A stretch of DNA of 64,000 nt, taken from Nocardia thailandica NBRC 100428. Its GTDB lineage: Bacteria; Actinomycetota; Actinomycetes; Mycobacteriales; Mycobacteriaceae. The stretch spans positions 1 through 64,000 of the forward strand of contig NZ_BAGK01000025.1 in assembly GCF_000308795.1 (NCBI RefSeq), written 5' to 3'. A model generated the notes under the pieces. It saw nothing but the letters and a program-made list of their open reading frames with translations. It searched no databases and was not told the origin of the DNA. This document shows, piece after piece, positions 34,349-44,518 of the stretch. Within the stretch, counting starts at the first letter, position 1; every line of letters begins with the position of its first letter. The position numbers were made by a program, and so were the translations under genes.

Positions 34349-35748
34349 AACTCACCCGCTTCGTACGGATCCAGCTCAGCATCTTCGCGGTCCTGACCGT
34401 CATCGGCCTGGTGGTCATGGGCGGCATGTACGTCCAGCTGCCCGCCATGTTCGGCATCGGCCGCTACGAGGTCACCGTGAAGCTGGCCGCCACCGGCGGG
34501 CTGTACCCGACCTCGAACGTGTCCTATCGCGGCACCAACATCGGTGTGGTGCGCGAGGTCCGGCTCACCCCGGCCGGGGTGGACGCGCGGCTGTCCATCG
34601 ACAGCGACTACAAGGTGCCCGCCGATTCGGCCGCCTGGGTGCGCAGCGTGTCCGCGATCGGCGAGCAGTACGTCGACCTGGTGCCCTCCGACAAGCCCGC
34701 GGGCGGGTACCTGCGCGACGGGTCGGTGATCCCCGAGGAGCGCACCAAGCTCCCGCAGGACGTGGGCGCCCTGCTCGACCAGACCGACCGGCTGCTGGCC
34801 GGGGTCGCCGACACGCGGCTGCGCCAGGTCATCGACGAGGCGTTCCTGGCCTTCAACGGCGCGGGCCCCGACCTGCAGCGCTTCATCGACTCGGCCGCGC
34901 TGCTGATCCAGCAGGCCTCCGACGACGTCGAACCGACCAAGAAGCTGCTCGACCAGATCGGTCCGCTGCTCGACACCCAGGTCCAGACCGAGGGCGCCAT
35001 CCGGTCCTGGACCCAGGACCTGGCCACTTTCACCGATCAGCTGCGCGAGCACGATCCCACGCTGCGCAACCTGCTCGCCGACAGCCCGGCCGCCATGCAG
35101 CGGGTCACCCGGCAGTTCCAGGACCTGCAGCCGACGCTGCCGGTGCTGCTGCGCAATCTGGTCTCCGTCGGTCAGGTCGGCGTGACGTATCACGCGAGCC
35201 TCGAGCAGTTGCTCGTGGTCTTCCCGCCCCTGATCGCCGCGCTGCAGACCGCGATCCGCGGGCCGATCGACTACGGCGTGATGGTGGACTTCATGGCGGT
35301 GCTCAACGACCCGCCCGCGTGCACGACCGGGTTCCTGCCGCCCGAACAGTGGCGTCAGCCTTCGGAACTGAGCCCGATGGACACGCCCGCCGGCCTGTAC
35401 TGCAAGGTGCCGCAGGACTCCAACATCGAGGTGCGCGGCATCCGCAACACCCCGTGCATGGAGTACCCGGGCCGGCGCGCGCCGACCCCGGAGCTGTGCC
35501 GGACCGGTTTCGTCCCGGAGGGCACCAACCCGCCCTTCGGCCCGCCGCAGCCGGTCGCGCCCGCCGCCGCTCAGGGTGGACTTCCGTCCAATTCGGTCAC
35601 GCCCGCCGCGGCGCGGCCCTACGATCCGTCAACGGGGGTTTACCTCGGGACCGACGGCCGAACCTATCGCCAGGGCGACATCGGTCCCGGCGGTTCGGGC
35701 ACCGTGCCTGCCAGCTGGCAGGCGATGTTGGAGGAGCAGCAGCGATGA
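34345..35748 (+). CDS. mce4F: Mce4F substrate-binding protein
   Basis: A 467-residue Mce protein. The anchor is RIQLSIFAVLTVIGLVVMGG (residues 8-27). The MCE domain is KLAATGGLYPTSNVSYRGTN with SVSAIGEQYVDLVPSDKPAG. A long helical domain runs to about 300. A Cys-containing terminal region follows (PPACTTGFLPPEQW, YCKVPQDSNIEVRG, NTPCMEYPG) and then an Ala/Pro tail with YDPSTGVYLGTDGRTYRQGD. Mycobacterial Mce F proteins have the same Cys pattern. ATG 34345 overlaps the mce4E stop by four bases. Confidence 0.93.
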   Translation: MKLTRFVRIQLSIFAVLTVIGLVVMGGMYVQLPAMFGIGRYEVTVKLAATGGLYPTSNVSYRGTNIGVVREVRLTPAGVDARLSIDSDYKVPADSAAWVRSVSAIGEQYVDLVPSDKPAGGYLRDGSVIPEERTKLPQDVGALLDQTDRLLAGVADTRLRQVIDEAFLAFNGAGPDLQRFIDSAALLIQQASDDVEPTKKLLDQIGPLLDTQVQTEGAIRSWTQDLATFTDQLREHDPTLRNLLADSPAAMQRVTRQFQDLQPTLPVLLRNLVSVGQVGVTYHASLEQLLVVFPPLIAALQTAIRGPIDYGVMVDFMAVLNDPPACTTGFLPPEQWRQPSELSPMDTPAGLYCKVPQDSNIEVRGIRNTPCMEYPGRRAPTPELCRTGFVPEGTNPPFGPPQPVAPAAAQGGLPSNSVTPAAARPYDPSTGVYLGTDGRTYRQGDIGPGGSGTVPASWQAMLEEQQR

Positions 35749-36488
35749 CGGAGACGGACAACCGCCGCCCGCGCCGACGCGCGGCACGATCGGCCGGACC
35801 ACCGGTCGAGGGCGACACCACCATCGAGCGGACGGCGCCTGCGGTGACCGTCGCCGCCGCGCCGAAGCCCGCCGCCGCGGCCGAACCCGCCGTCTCCCTC
35901 GGCAAGCCGACCCCGCGGGCCGCGGACGACCCGGGCACCACGGTGGCGCCCGGCGAGCCCGACGACACCGACGAGCCCGAGGCGGAACGGGCCGCGTCGT
36001 CGCGCTCGATCGGGCGGATCGTGCTCGCCGCGGCCGCGGCCGTGCTGGTCCTCGCGCTGGTCGCCGGCGCGGGCGTGGCCGGCTGGTTCGCCTGGGCGGG
36101 CATGCGCGAGGACGACCTGCGCGAGCAGTACACCGCGACCGCCCGCCAGGCCGTCATCAACCTGACCACCATCCGCGCCCAGTCCGCCAAACAGGACATC
36201 GACCGGATCCTGGCCACCGCGTCCGGGCAGTTCCGGTCCGAATTCGACGGCCGGGTCGACCCGTTCACCACGATCGTGCAGCAGGCCAAGGTCGACTCCA
36301 GCGGCGAGGTCGTCGAGTCGGGCATCGAGCGCGCGGACGACGGCTCGGCCAAGGTCCTCGTCGCGGTCAAGCAGACGGTGACCAACGCCGGTTCGCCCGA
36401 ACCCCAGCAGCGCATGTACCGCTTCCGGGTGACGGTGACCAACGACAACGGCAACCTGTCGGTGACCAGTGTGGAGTTCGTCGGATGA
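35745..36488 (+). CDS. Mce-associated membrane protein (Rv3493c-like)
   Basis: A 247-residue protein with a charged, Pro/Ala-rich, probably disordered N-terminal 90 residues. One membrane helix follows (IVLAAAAAVLVLALVAGAGV, about 95-114), and an extracytoplasmic domain of about 130 residues with RQAVINLTTIRAQSAKQDID and VTVTNDNGNLSVTSVEFVG. This is the Mce-associated (Mas) architecture, distantly VirB8-like, thought to stabilise the Mce complex. ATG 35745 overlaps the mce4F stop by four bases. Confidence 0.85.
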   Translation: MTETDNRRPRRRAARSAGPPVEGDTTIERTAPAVTVAAAPKPAAAAEPAVSLGKPTPRAADDPGTTVAPGEPDDTDEPEAERAASSRSIGRIVLAAAAAVLVLALVAGAGVAGWFAWAGMREDDLREQYTATARQAVINLTTIRAQSAKQDIDRILATASGQFRSEFDGRVDPFTTIVQQAKVDSSGEVVESGIERADDGSAKVLVAVKQTVTNAGSPEPQQRMYRFRVTVTNDNGNLSVTSVEFVG

Positions 36489-36967
36489 GCAGGATGAGGA
36501 TCTATTACGCCGTCCTCGGCGCGGTCGCCCTGCTCGCGGTCGCCGCGCTCGGCACCGGGCTGTTCCTGCTCTGGGACCAGCACCGCACCGACCAGGCCCG
36601 CGAGGACGCCCTGACCGCGGCGAGCCGCACCGTCACCGCGATGTTCAGCTACGAGCCCGGCACCGTGGAGACCGAGCTGCCGAAGGCGGCCGACGCGCTC
36701 ACCCCGGGCTTCCGCGAGGATTACCTCAAGCTGATCAACCAGGCCATCGTGCCCGGCGCCAAGGAGAAGCAGCTGACGGTGAAGGCCACCATGCAGGCGG
36801 GCGGCGTGGTCAGCGCCGACGCCGGCCACGCGGTGGTGCTGCTGTACCTGAACCAGCTGACCACCAGCAAGGACGCGCCGGAGGGCCAGACCACCGGCAC
36901 CCGGGTGCGGGTGTCGCTGGACAAGTCCGACGACCGTTGGCTGGTCGCCCAGGTCACGCCGGTCTGA
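36485..36967 (+). CDS. Mce-associated membrane protein (Rv3492c-like)
   Basis: A 160-residue protein with an N-terminal membrane helix (YYAVLGAVALLAVAALGTGL, residues 7-26). A Mas domain follows: EDALTAASRTVTAMFSYEPG, the usual start of the fold, then LTPGFREDYLKLINQAIVPG and AVVLLYLNQLTTSKDAPEGQ. The start overlaps the preceding stop by four bases, closing the operon. Its last 14 bases overlap the 3' end of the convergent histidine-kinase gene, so no terminator fits between them. Confidence 0.85.
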   Translation: MSRMRIYYAVLGAVALLAVAALGTGLFLLWDQHRTDQAREDALTAASRTVTAMFSYEPGTVETELPKAADALTPGFREDYLKLINQAIVPGAKEKQLTVKATMQAGGVVSADAGHAVVLLYLNQLTTSKDAPEGQTTGTRVRVSLDKSDDRWLVAQVTPV

Positions 36968-38414
36968 TCGGCTCCGCCGGGTCGCGGGGCAGGCGCACCA
37001 CGAACGTCGCCCCGCCGCCGGGCGTCTGCTCCACGGCGACCACGCCGCCGTGCGCGGCGACCAGCGCCTGCACGATCGACAGCCCCAGCCCGGTGCCGCC
37101 GCTCGCGCGGGTGCGCGAGGTGTCGGTGCGGTAGAAGCGCTCGAAGATCCGCTCGGCGTCCTCCGGCGGCAGGCCGGGACCGGTGTCGACGACCTCGACG
37201 CGCACCTCGTCGCGGTGCGGGGTCAGCCGCACGGTGATCCGGGCGTCGGGCGGGGTGTGGGTGAGCGCGTTGTTGAGCAGATTGGTCAGCACCTGGCCGA
37301 GGCGGTGGCGGTCGCCCAGGACCTCGAGGGTGCCGGCGCCGTCCGCGACGTCGAGGGCGATGTCGCGCCCGGCGTCGGCGCGGGCGGCGGCGGCCGCGCG
37401 GGCGCTGTGTACGGCGTCGCCCGCCAGGGTCAGCAGGTCCACCGGGCGGGTCTCCACCGGTCGCTGGGCGTCGAGGCGGGCGAGCATCAGCAGGTCCTCC
37501 ACGAGCAGCCCCATGCGCTGCGCCTCGTGCTCGATCCGGTCCATGAACAGCGCCGGGTCCGCGGTCGCGCCCTGCCGGTAGAGCTCGGCGAAACCTCGGA
37601 TGGTGGTCAGCGGCGTGCGCAGCTCGTGGCTGGCGTCCGCGACGAACCGCCGCATCCGGCCCTCGGACTCGCGGGCCGCGGACTCCGAGGCCTCGGTGGC
37701 GGCGAACGCCTGCTGGATCTGGGTGAGCATGGTGTTCAGCGACTCCGAGAGCCGGTCGACCTCGGTCCTGGTGCCGCGCACCGGCACGCGGCGATGCAGG
37801 TCACCGCCCGCGATGGCCGCCGCGGTCGCCTCCACCCGCCGCAGCGGGCGCAGACTGCCGCGCACCAGGAAGTAGGCCGCAACGGCCAGCACGACCAGCA
37901 CCACCGCGCCGACCGTCAGCTGCACGAGGACGAGCTTGCGGACGGTCTCGATGTTCTCGGTCAGCGGCAGCGCGATGGTGACGGTCGAATCGGGGGTCTC
38001 CTCGGTCAGCACCCGCCACAGCACGGGGGAGTCGCCCACCGAACCCACGGTCACCGGCTGGTGCGCGGGCGGATCCGGCAGCGCGGGCGCGGTGTCGACG
38101 CCGAACACGTTGTTCAGCAGCACGTCCCGCCCGTTGGTGTTGTGGCCGACGAGGTAGTAGCGGCTAGGGGAGTGCTTGGAGCCCGGCGCGGGCACCGGCA
38201 GCTGGGGCGGGGGCGCGGGACCCCGCAGTATCCGGGTCCAGTCGGCGGCGCCCTCGCGCAGCTGCGCGTCGGTCCGGTTGTCCAGCGACGTCGCCATGGC
38301 CCGGGTGACCACGAAACCGGAGACGGCGAGCCCGAACCCGGCCAGCGCCACCAGCGCCACGACCAGCGTCACGCGCAACGGCACCGCCGACAGCCCGCGC
38401 ACGCGGCGGCTCAT
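36954..38414 (-). CDS. Two-component sensor histidine kinase
   Basis: A 486-residue membrane kinase. The first helix (VTLVVALVALAGFGLAVSGF) is followed by an extracytoplasmic sensor of about 120 residues. The second helix (LTVGAVVLVVLAVAAYFLVR) leads to a HAMP domain ending near EVDRLSESLNTMLTQIQQAF. The phosphoacceptor box is VADASHELRTPLTTIRGFAE, then the N box NLLNNALTHTP, the G1 box VVDTGPGLPPEDAERIFERF and the G2 box SGGTGLGLSIVQALV. It resembles TcrY/TrcS-type kinases of mycobacteria. ATG 38414 overlaps the stop of the response-regulator gene by four bases, so the pair is an operon. The signal is not known, and location next to mce4 and otsA does not prove a link. Confidence 0.93.
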   Translation of the reverse strand: MSRRVRGLSAVPLRVTLVVALVALAGFGLAVSGFVVTRAMATSLDNRTDAQLREGAADWTRILRGPAPPPQLPVPAPGSKHSPSRYYLVGHNTNGRDVLLNNVFGVDTAPALPDPPAHQPVTVGSVGDSPVLWRVLTEETPDSTVTIALPLTENIETVRKLVLVQLTVGAVVLVVLAVAAYFLVRGSLRPLRRVEATAAAIAGGDLHRRVPVRGTRTEVDRLSESLNTMLTQIQQAFAATEASESAARESEGRMRRFVADASHELRTPLTTIRGFAELYRQGATADPALFMDRIEHEAQRMGLLVEDLLMLARLDAQRPVETRPVDLLTLAGDAVHSARAAAAARADAGRDIALDVADGAGTLEVLGDRHRLGQVLTNLLNNALTHTPPDARITVRLTPHRDEVRVEVVDTGPGLPPEDAERIFERFYRTDTSRTRASGGTGLGLSIVQALVAAHGGVVAVEQTPGGGATFVVRLPRDPAEPIRPA

Positions 38415-39112
38415 CGCGGCTCGCGCATCACATAACCCACGCCGCGCAGGGTGTGGATGAGTCGCTCCGGTCCGGTGTCGACCTTCTTGCGCAGATACGA
38501 CACGTAGGTCTCCACCACCCCGACCTCGCCGCCGAAGTCGTAGCGCCACACGTGATCCAGGATGCGCGGCTTGCTCAGCACGGTGCCCGCGTTGACCATG
38601 AAGTAGCGCAGCAGCGTGAACTCGGTGGGGGACAGGGCGACCGGTTCACCCGCCTTCCACACCTCGTGGGTGTCGTCGTCGAGCTCGATGTCGGCGAAGC
38701 GCAGCCGCGAGGGTTCGGCCCTCGGCTCGGCGCGGCCCGCGCGGCGCAGCACGACCCGCAGCCGGGCCACGACCTCCTCCAGGCTGAAGGGCTTGGTGAT
38801 GTAGTCGTCGGCGCCCATGGTCAAGCCGTTGACCTTGTCCTCGACCTCGTCGCGGGCGGTCAGGAACAGCACAGGGGCGTCGATGCCGTCGGCGCGCAGC
38901 CTGCGCAGCAGGCCGAAGCCGTCCATGCCGGGCATCATCACGTCGACGATCAGCGCCTCGGGCCGGAACGTGCGGGCACGGTCGAGCGCCGCGGCGCCGT
39001 CGGCGGCCGTAGCCACCTCGAAGCCCTGGAACCGCAGGCTCACCGACAGCAGCTCGACGATCATCGGCTCGTCGTCGACGACCAGGATGCGGGCTTCGGG
39101 CATGGCGACCAT
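38411..39112 (-). CDS. OmpR/PhoP-family response regulator
   Basis: A 233-residue regulator. The receiver domain starts ARILVVDDEPMIVELLSVSL; the phosphorylated Asp is in EALIVDVMMPGMDG (near 55), Thr is in LFLTARDEVEDKV and Lys is in DDYITKPFSLEEVV. The C-terminal winged helix has HEVWKAGEPVALSPTEFTLL and the terminal YVSYLRKKVDTGPERLIHTL block. It is similar to TcrX and PhoP of M. tuberculosis. It could start at ATG 39112 or 39103; GGTGGGG stands before the first. It is the first gene of the kinase operon. Confidence 0.93.
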   Translation of the reverse strand: MVAMPEARILVVDDEPMIVELLSVSLRFQGFEVATAADGAAALDRARTFRPEALIVDVMMPGMDGFGLLRRLRADGIDAPVLFLTARDEVEDKVNGLTMGADDYITKPFSLEEVVARLRVVLRRAGRAEPRAEPSRLRFADIELDDDTHEVWKAGEPVALSPTEFTLLRYFMVNAGTVLSKPRILDHVWRYDFGGEVGVVETYVSYLRKKVDTGPERLIHTLRGVGYVMREPR

Positions 39113-39175
39113 GCTGCCCCACCGCGCTGGGAAGGTGCTGGAGGAACGCTGTGAGGTCGCTGTGTGCCGCCCGCG

Positions 39176-40717
<1,542 letters not shown>

Positions 40718-40777
40718 TCACGCATCCTTTGCGCAGTCGCAGGGTCCCGCTTTTCGGTTGTGTCGTGCCGGGGAGGT

Positions 40778-40948
40778 CTACTCGCCGCGGACGCTAGGGC
40801 CTATACCCAGCATCGACAGGAGCATGCGGCATTCGTCGGCGTCCTCGGCGTAGGCGGCGACGACGCGCTGCGCCTGGCGCGCGGTCTCGTCGGCCAGAGG
40901 CTCGAGGTCGTCGTCGGCGATGTCGTTGGCGCTGCTCTTGGCGGGCAT
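40778..40948 (-). CDS. Small conserved-looking protein next to otsA
   Basis: A 56-residue acidic helical protein, MPAKSSANDIADDDLEPLAD and then ETARQAQRVVAAYAEDADEC. GGAGGACAG lies nine bases before ATG 40948, which supports a real gene. It reads in the same direction as otsA, 60 bases upstream. A frame open to 41053 adds no family-like sequence. I recognise no domain. Confidence 0.6.
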   Translation of the reverse strand: MPAKSSANDIADDDLEPLADETARQAQRVVAAYAEDADECRMLLSMLGIGPSVRGE

Positions 40949-41112
40949 GGTGATCTGTCCTCCGGATCCGGGCAGGGTGTGCGAATGAACAATGTTATCG
41001 GGCGCGAGTGGACCAGCGGTGAACTGCGGGGCCCCCATGACGTGGGGCGGCACACATACCGAAACGTCGGTTACCGTGACCCGAGATCGGATCCGCTATC
41101 GAAAGGTTCGCT

Positions 41113-41946
41113 ATGCCACTGGCCACGGTCAACGGGATCCCACTGAATTATCAGGTCAAGGGCGACCGTACCAAGGGCACCGATGTGCCCGGTGGCGGCC
41201 CGCTGGTGGTGCTGATCATGGGCACCGGCTCGCCGGGCCGGGTGTGGGAACTGCACCAGGTGCCCGCGCTGGTCGCGGCGGGCTACCGCGTGTGCACCTT
41301 CGACAACCGCGGCATCGCGCCGTCCTACGAGGGCGGCGGCGAGATCCGGATCGAGCAGCTGGTGGCCGACACCGCCGCCCTCATCGAGTTCCTCGGCGAG
41401 GGCCCCGCCCTGGTCGCGGGCACCTCCATGGGGGCGCGGGTGGCCCAGGAGCTCGCGCTGGCCCGGCCCGACCTGGTCCGCAAGGCCGTCTTCATGGCCG
41501 GGCACGGCAGGCTCGACCAGTTCCAGAAGACCCTGTCGGAGGGCGAGCAGGCGCTCGACGCGGCGGGCACCACGCTGCCGCCGAAGTTCGAGGCGGCGCT
41601 GACCGCGGTGATGAACCTGTCGCCCGCCACGATGGCCGACAAGGCCGCCGCGCGCGACTGGCTCGACCTGTTCGAGTTCACCGGCGGCCCGTCCACGGCG
41701 GGCATCCGCGCCCAGCGCTCGATGGCCCACGACTTCGACCGGGTCGCCGCCTACCGCGCCATCACGGTGCCGTGTCTGGCCATCGGGTTCGCCGACGACC
41801 GCATGATCCCGCCGTATCTGTCGCGTGAGGTGGCCGAGGCCATCCCCGGCGCCCGGTACCAGGAGATCCCCGACACGGGCCACTACGGCTACCTGGAGCG
41901 GCCGGAGGCGGTCAACAAGATCCTGCTCGATTTCTTCGCAGGCTGA
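41113..41946 (+). CDS. Alpha/beta-hydrolase
   Basis: A 277-residue alpha/beta-hydrolase of the BPHL/esterase type. The oxyanion region is LVVLIMGTGSPGRVW, followed by CTFDNRGIAPSYEGGG. The nucleophile elbow is AGTSMGARVAQELA. The Asp is in AIGFADDRMIPPYLSR, and the His in IPDTGHYGYLERPEAV near the C-terminus. GAAAGG precedes ATG 41113 by eight bases. It is monocistronic and divergent from the small otsA neighbour. The substrate is unknown. Confidence 0.9.
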   Translation: MPLATVNGIPLNYQVKGDRTKGTDVPGGGPLVVLIMGTGSPGRVWELHQVPALVAAGYRVCTFDNRGIAPSYEGGGEIRIEQLVADTAALIEFLGEGPALVAGTSMGARVAQELALARPDLVRKAVFMAGHGRLDQFQKTLSEGEQALDAAGTTLPPKFEAALTAVMNLSPATMADKAAARDWLDLFEFTGGPSTAGIRAQRSMAHDFDRVAAYRAITVPCLAIGFADDRMIPPYLSREVAEAIPGARYQEIPDTGHYGYLERPEAVNKILLDFFAG

Positions 41947-42110
41947 TTTCCGCACGGAGGTAACTGCCTACACGTAACGTCTCCCTTGCTAGGGTCGACA
42001 CAACGCTCGGGGTTTCTCCGGGGCCCTGCCACTCGTGTGCCACACGAGCCGGGACCCGTGGAGCCCGCGGAGCACTCCCGTACCAAGCGCCAGTATCCAG
42101 TGAGGTGAAA

Positions 42111-42347
42111 TTGAGCACCAACCCCTTCGACGACGAGGACGGCCGCTTCTTCGTTCTGGTCAACGACGAGGAACAGCACTCCCTGTGGCCCGCATTCGCC
42201 GAGGTCCCGGCGGGTTGGCGTGTCGTGTTCGGCGAGGACAGCCGGGCCGCCTGCGTCGAGTACGTCGAGAAGAACTGGACCGATATGCGTCCCAAGAGCC
42301 TGCGTGACGCGATGGCCGCCGACGATGCGGCCCGCGCCCAGTCCTGA
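42111..42347 (+). CDS. MbtH-family protein
   Basis: A 78-residue MbtH protein, [20 protein letters not shown] followed by [18 protein letters not shown], which contains the Trp residues that dock on NRPS adenylation domains. The C-terminal half has the usual [23 protein letters not shown] 42111 is taken as the start because GAGG lies five bases before it and relatives begin MSTNPFDD; GTG 42105 overlaps that site. MbtH proteins activate adenylation domains in trans. No NRPS gene lies in this window, so it is an orphan here. Confidence 0.9.
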   Translation: MSTNPFDDEDGRFFVLVNDEEQHSLWPAFAEVPAGWRVVFGEDSRAACVEYVEKNWTDMRPKSLRDAMAADDAARAQS

Positions 42348-42389
42348 CCTGCGGTAACCGATACTGCGCCCGGGACGCATCACCGAGCG

Positions 42390-42429
42390 CACCGGTCCGC
42401 CGGCACCTCCGCGGTGCCGCGGACCGGTG
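42390..42429 (+). terminator. Terminator hairpin after the mbtH-like gene
   Basis: A 17-bp stem (42390-42407 with 42413-42429) with one bulged C and a 5-base loop, 43 bases after the stop. Confidence 0.75.
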
Positions 42430-42437
42430 TGCCCGGT

Positions 42438-42464
42438 TATGATGGCCGCGGCTCGGCGCCACAC
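42438..42464 (+). promoter_or_regulatory. tRNA-Thr promoter -10
   Basis: TATGAT at 42438-42443 lies 22 bases before the mature 5' end of the tRNA, a suitable distance for a short 5' leader. Confidence 0.5.
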
Positions 42465-42536
42465 GCCTCCTTAGCTCAGTGGTAGAGCACCGCTCTTGTA
42501 AAGCGAAGGTCGTCAGTTCAATCCTGACAGGGGGCT
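42465..42536 (+). tRNA. tRNA-Thr (anticodon TGT)
   Basis: A full cloverleaf. The acceptor stem GCCTCCT (42465-42471) pairs with AGGGGGC (42529-42535). The D-arm contains AGCTCAGTGGTAGAGC. The anticodon loop is CTTGTAA with TGT. The T-arm is GTCAG-TTCAATC-CTGAC. The discriminator is T, and the following CAA shows that CCA is not encoded. A 12-bp hairpin follows within ten bases. Downstream is a small gene-poor islet. Confidence 0.95.
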
Positions 42537-42545
42537 CAACCTGAA

Positions 42546-42575
42546 GAATGGCTCCGACCTGGATCGGAGCCATTC
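42546..42575 (+). terminator. Terminator hairpin after tRNA-Thr
   Basis: GAATGGCTCCGA (42546-42557) is perfectly repeated in inverse at 42564-42575 with a 6-base loop. Confidence 0.8.
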
Positions 42576-42937
42576 TCGTGTGCCTGATCCGGCCGCCTGC
42601 GGCGTCTCACACCTGGCCGACCGGTCTCGTCTGCGAGTCGCGGCCGGACCCAACCCGTCTGCGCAGAGCGATAGCGAGTATTGATCCACGAATCGGTGTT
42701 TCCCTCGCAGCACTCTTCTCGCCGCTGAACCTGCCGGCGTCTCACCTTCGCCGATTCGGCACTCCGGCTGCTTCGACGATCTCAGCCCGGAAGGTGACGC
42801 CCCTCACGTCAGGGAACCGAGAAGGGTCCGACGTCGTCGAATCCAGGTGACCGCAACGAACGGGGCCACAGGTGCCCGTTCGAGGTCGAAGGAGTGTGCG
42901 CCGGCTCCGGCGAACACGGGGAAGGGGAATCGGCACC
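42576..42937. other. Gene-poor stretch downstream of tRNA-Thr
   Basis: I see no supportable gene in these 360 bases. Open frames exist on both strands but lack ribosome binding sites and the strong third-position GC of the neighbours. Base composition looks less G+C-rich than the flanks. No direct repeat of the tRNA 3' end is visible to me in this stretch. Confidence 0.4.
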
Positions 42938-43042
42938 ATGAATCGAACTCGGCTGCTCGCGGCAACCGCGGCGTCTACAGCACTGATCGCAACCCTCATC
43001 GGCACGGCTGCCCCCGCGCAGGCGGTGGTGTGGGGTGCCTGA
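42938..43042 (+). pseudogene. Broken secreted-protein gene: signal peptide only
   Basis: ATG 42938, preceded by GAAGGGGAAT, encodes 34 residues: MNRTRLLAATAASTALIATL and then IGTAAPAQA, a textbook Sec signal peptide ending in an AQA cleavage site. Only VVWGA follows before TGA 43040-43042. A mature product of five residues makes a truncated or recombined gene more likely than a functional one. A true micro-peptide is possible. The stop overlaps the start of the next frame (GTG 43035). Confidence 0.55.
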
Positions 43043-43403
43043 CCCAACCACTGACGAACTCATCGAGTCGGTTGTCGCGGCCGGCCGCGAATGGAACCTG
43101 AGTATCGGTCAGACCGACCACGGGCATCTGGCGATCGGTTCGCGTGGTGACCGCAAGCTGGAACATCCGATCGAGATCCTCTTCACCGCCCCGGAGCTGC
43201 ACAGCTACTACCGGCGAATTGCCGGCGAGGCCGAGCAGGGGGGAGCCCCGGAACCGCCGTGGGCCTGGTGGATGACATTGATGTCGACTCACCTGCTGGA
43301 AGCCGTCCATGAGACAGACCGCCGCGAAGAGCGGTGCGTGATCACGGTGACGGCAACCGGTTTCGCAGCGGAACCCGCGACGGAAGCTCGCACCCGAGTC
43401 TGA
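43035..43403 (+). CDS. Small hypothetical protein
   Basis: A 122-residue soluble protein, VPDPTTDELIESVVAAGREW at the start, then a small beta stretch (LSIGQTDHGHLAIGS) and helical LHSYYRRIAGEAEQ and MTLMSTHLLEAVHETD. GTG 43035 lies inside the last codons of the broken signal-peptide frame, which suggests translational coupling or a former fusion. Codon use is less G/C-biased than in the flanking genes. No family is recognised; proteins of this size with YYxxxA and a closing helix are common hypothetical proteins in actinobacteria. Confidence 0.5.
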   Translation: MPDPTTDELIESVVAAGREWNLSIGQTDHGHLAIGSRGDRKLEHPIEILFTAPELHSYYRRIAGEAEQGGAPEPPWAWWMTLMSTHLLEAVHETDRREERCVITVTATGFAAEPATEARTRV

Positions 43404-43531
43404 TCTGTCCGGACCTGGTGGAGATTCGATCCGCCTGCGGGAGTCGTGTCGGCGTGGGCGGGGGCACTGCGCCCTCGCCCACTGCCGCATCGACCTCCCC
43501 GATCGCGCCGGCGGTAGAACGACGTCCGCGC

Positions 43532-43957
43532 TCAGTCCGGGACGTTGGCGCCGTGGCCCAGGTCGCGGAGGGCGGCCTTGATCTTGGCCTGGGCCTCGTC
43601 CAGGGACTCCGGGGACGGGTCGGGGTCGGCGCCGGAGATGTCGAAGTCGGTCAGCGAGTACGCCGGGAAGACGTGCAGGTGCAGGTGCGGGACCTCGAGG
43701 CCGGCGATGAGCAGGCCGGCGCGGGGGGCGTCGAAGGCGGCGCGCACGGCGCGGCCGATCGTCTGGGCGACGGCGGTCAGGCGGGCGAAGACCTCGCCGT
43801 CGACGTCCTGCCACTGGTCGATCTCGGCGCGCGGCACCACCAGGGTGTGGCCCGGGGTGACCGGGGCGATGGTGAGGAAGGCGACGAACTCGTCGTCCTC
43901 CCATACGAAGCGGCCGGGGATCTGACCTGCGATGATCGCGCTGAAGACGGATGCCAT
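43532..43957 (-). CDS. HIT-family protein
   Basis: A 141-residue histidine-triad protein, a nucleotidyl hydrolase or transferase. The motif HLHLHVFP (near 92-99) is the HxHxHxx triad. The N-terminal half has the usual [20 protein letters not shown] followed by [17 protein letters not shown] 43957 begins [20 protein letters not shown], like Rv-type HIT proteins. A second, different HIT protein is encoded at 50374. The two differ in length and tail. Confidence 0.9.
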   Translation of the reverse strand: MASVFSAIIAGQIPGRFVWEDDEFVAFLTIAPVTPGHTLVVPRAEIDQWQDVDGEVFARLTAVAQTIGRAVRAAFDAPRAGLLIAGLEVPHLHLHVFPAYSLTDFDISGADPDPSPESLDEAQAKIKAALRDLGHGANVPD

Positions 43958-44004
43958 AGCGGCGAGCCTAGTGCGCGCGGGCCGTGGCCGGGACCCGCGC
44001 GACC

Positions 44005-44382
44005 CTAGACGGCGATGAAGTGCGACAGGATGCCCTGCACCTCGTAGATGTCGACCTGGCGGTTGAACTTCTGCTTGATCGGGGACGGGTCGCTGCCGAT
44101 CCAGATGTAGAGCTCGGCGTCGAGGTCGAGGTGACCGGCCGTCTCCACCGAGAAGTGGGAGATCGAGCGGTAGGGGATGGAGTGGTAGCTGGTCCGCTTG
44201 CCGGAGATGCCCTGCTTGTCGACCATGATCAGCCTGCGGTTGGTGAACAGCATGGCGTCGCGGACCAGGAGGAACCCGGCGTAGATCTGCTCGCCGTTGC
44301 CGAGCAGCCTGCCGAACTCCTGCTGCGCCGAGGCGGGTTCGATCGGACCCGCGTTGCCCATCATGCCGCTGATGAGACCCAT
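44005..44382 (-). CDS. PH-domain (bPH_1) protein
   Basis: A 125-residue cytoplasmic protein with a bacterial pleckstrin-homology fold: [60 protein letters not shown] and [20 protein letters not shown]. The block '[13 protein letters not shown]' with 'SIPYRSI' is typical of YvbH/YozO-like bPH proteins. ATG 44382 ([10 protein letters not shown]) is preferred to a start nine bases upstream. It stands divergent from purD with 149 bases between. The function of the family is unknown. Confidence 0.85.
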   Translation of the reverse strand: MGLISGMMGNAGPIEPASAQQEFGRLLGNGEQIYAGFLLVRDAMLFTNRRLIMVDKQGISGKRTSYHSIPYRSISHFSVETAGHLDLDAELYIWIGSDPSPIKQKFNRQVDIYEVQGILSHFIAV

Positions 44383-44518
44383 TGTGCGCACACACCTTTC
44401 GTGTAGCCCCGCCCTGTGTGCGGTATTCCCTCCATGATGCCTCCGTAAGCAGTGGACGGCAGATGAACATCGGGATTACCCCAGGTACCTGGCCGGATGC
44501 GGTGGGCGGCCCGTCCTC

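Noticed and set aside
42548..42850. A plus-strand open frame of 100 codons after tRNA-Thr
   Set aside because: It starts inside the tRNA terminator hairpin, has no ribosome binding site and shows weak codon bias.
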